64,000 nucleotides of DNA, from positions 3,027,501 through 3,091,500 of the forward strand of contig NZ_CP117445.1 in assembly GCF_030687715.1 (NCBI RefSeq), given 5' to 3'. Both the position numbers and the translations under genes were made by a program. Positions 62,783-64,000 of the stretch are shown here, one piece after another (position 1 is the stretch's first letter; every line of letters starts with the position of its first letter). The DNA is from Pseudomonas sp. FP2196 (GTDB taxonomy: Bacteria > Pseudomonadota > Gammaproteobacteria > Pseudomonadales > Pseudomonadaceae). Below the pieces are notes generated by a model. It ran no database searches. It was not told the DNA's origin and saw nothing but the letters and a program-made list of their open reading frames with translations.

Positions 62783-64000
62783 TCAGCTCGATTGACCGAG
62801 GCTGACGCCCTCCCCCCGAGGATCGTGCATGGCGCTGCGTTGATCAGCGGCGTCAATCGCGATGATCCCGGCGTGACCGGTCATGGCGCTAAGTGCCGGA
62901 ATCACTTCCACTTCGTGGCCCAGTGCGGCAAGGCCGGTGATCGTCGACTCGTGCATATCGAATTCCAGCTTGAGGTTATCGGTGCTGTCGAAAAAGCTGC
63001 GGCCGAGCAGAAAGCGTGGGGTCTGCAGGGCAAGGTCAATGGGTTGCTGATAGTCGATCAACTGCGTCGCCAGGACCATTTGCGTCTGTGGCTGGCCATC
63101 GCCGCCTTGCGTCCCGAAAAACCAGCGACGGCCGTCGTCCGCCAAGTAGCAGGAAGGGTTCAGTGTATGTGCCGGTCGCTTGCCCGGCGCCCAGCCGTTC
63201 ACATGGTCCGCATCGCCATTGAACCCGGCGGCACGGTTCTGCCAGAGCACGCCGGTATCGCCCAGAATGCAGCCGGAGCCAAAGTCATGAAACAGGCTCT
63301 GGATCAGGCATGCCGTACGCCCTTGCTCATCGGTTGCGGCCATCCAGACGGTGTCGGCGGGACGACCGGGTTCGTTCCAGGGCGCCGCACGCTGGTCATC
63401 AATGGCCTCCGCATAGGCTTGAATCTTTGCCGCGCTCAGGCTCGAGGTGAAATCCCGGTCAGACGTCAACGGATCGCACAATTGCGCATTGCGGCGCAGC
63501 AGACTTTGTTTGATCGCTTCAACCAGGTAGTGATAGTAGAGCGCACTGCCATTGCCAACGTCGGCCAACGGCTTGTGCTGCAGCGCGGCCATGGCTTGCA
63601 AGGTGTAGAGCCCCTGACAGGGCGGCGCGACGTTGTACAGCGTGCCCTGACGATAACGCACGGAAATCGGCGCAGTTTCAAGGGCTCGGGTCTGAGCCAG
63701 GTCGGCGGCCGTCAAGCCGCAACCCAAGCGGTCAAATGCTGCGCCGAAGGCTTGCGCAAGCTCGCCGTGATAGAAGTCTTCAACACCGTGCCGCCCGAGA
63801 TGGCGCAGGGTATTGGCCAGTTCTGGCTGGCGCAGAATGTCGCCCTCGTGCAGCCAGCGACCCTCGGTCTTGCACAGGTGATGGAGATCCGGCAGTTGCT
63901 CGATCAGCGGCTGGCGCAGGGTCTGCCAGAACAATTGCGATTGTGAGACGGACGTGCCCTGCCCGGCCATGAATGCCGCGTCCTCCAGCAGATCGGCCCA
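62783..64000 (-). CDS. Gamma-glutamyltransferase, 5' end outside window
   Basis: The frame is open to the right edge; at least 405 residues are present and the N-terminal part, including any signal peptide, is missing. The GGT family is recognised from PPCQGLYTLQAMAAL, the catalytic threonine region RPADTVWMAATDEQGR, and the late glycine-rich FFGTQGGDGQPQTQM. GGTs transfer or hydrolyse gamma-glutamyl groups, usually in the periplasm; some act as amidases or acylases on other substrates. The usual GTTH at the nucleophile is DTVW here, so the activity may differ. Confidence 0.85.
   Translation of the reverse strand, partial: WADLLEDAAFMAGQGTSVSQSQLFWQTLRQPLIEQLPDLHHLCKTEGRWLHEGDILRQPELANTLRHLGRHGVEDFYHGELAQAFGAAFDRLGCGLTAADLAQTRALETAPISVRYRQGTLYNVAPPCQGLYTLQAMAALQHKPLADVGNGSALYYHYLVEAIKQSLLRRNAQLCDPLTSDRDFTSSLSAAKIQAYAEAIDDQRAAPWNEPGRPADTVWMAATDEQGRTACLIQSLFHDFGSGCILGDTGVLWQNRAAGFNGDADHVNGWAPGKRPAHTLNPSCYLADDGRRWFFGTQGGDGQPQTQMVLATQLIDYQQPIDLALQTPRFLLGRSFFDSTDNLKLEFDMHESTITGLAALGHEVEVIPALSAMTGHAGIIAIDAADQRSAMHDPRGEGVSLGQSS

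Noticed and set aside
62252..63946. Long plus-strand open frame of 564 codons
   Set aside because: It lies opposite the GGT and GntR genes, which have clear family motifs. It has no ribosome site or recognisable domain, and is explained by GC-rich codon use of the real strand.

Overview
The window reads as a catabolic region of a Pseudomonas chromosome. BenA, CatA, CatB, CatC, CatR, PcaI and PcaJ all resemble the Pseudomonas forms, including the residue numbering of the active sites. Genes are dense and often joined by ATGA stop/start overlaps. There are eight LysR-type regulators plus one each of the AraC, MarR, ArsR and GntR types. I saw no rRNA, tRNA, CRISPR array, intact insertion sequence or phage gene.

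Left part (1-8520): the start of a benzoate dioxygenase operon (benA, then benB cut by the window edge) has a two-copy BenR/XylS-type operator. Next comes a minus-strand operon of salicylate hydroxylase, catechol 1,2-dioxygenase, aryl-alcohol dehydrogenase and salicylaldehyde dehydrogenase, divergent from a NahR-like regulator with a good NahR box between them. Together these would take salicyl alcohol or salicylaldehyde through salicylate to catechol and cis,cis-muconate.

8553-25703: small regulator-plus-enzyme modules. They are a tautomerase/ABM/nitroreductase set; an SDR and an alpha/beta hydrolase next to a LysR gene; an operon resembling the Bacillus Mhq quinone-defence set (ring-cleavage dioxygenase, carboxylesterase, DoxX) but under LysR control; a run of two luciferase-like flavin monooxygenases flanking two tandem TIM-barrel isomerases; and the glutathione-dependent formaldehyde pair frmA/gfa.

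25956-29838: pcaIJ (3-oxoadipate CoA-transferase), then a MarR gene with a clear palindromic operator, an M20 amidohydrolase and a TRIC/YadS-type membrane protein.

29864-38874: catBCA with divergent catR, a strong terminator, and then a four-gene operon of outer-membrane channel, arylsulfatase, formylglycine-generating enzyme and aromatic-acid transporter. I infer that this operon uses sulfated aromatics as a carbon source feeding the catechol pathway.

38905-55988: a LysR/DHA2 efflux pair; an MHS transporter / M20 amidohydrolase / glyA operon, divergent from a porin, that looks like hippurate-type acyl-glycine use; an AraC gene, a VOC protein and a flavin/iron-sulfur oxidoreductase lacking one cluster cysteine; an orphan thymidylate-kinase-like protein; and a carboxynorspermidine synthase/decarboxylase pair.

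56177-64000: a branched-chain-type ABC importer in which permease LivM and both ATPases are one 830-residue protein, with a deaminase-like amidohydrolase, a GntR regulator and a gamma-glutamyltransferase cut by the right edge.

Across the window, A-rich AANAANAA motifs typical of Crc/Hfq catabolite repression sit at the ribosome binding sites of at least eight aromatic-catabolism genes. This suggests they share one post-transcriptional control.
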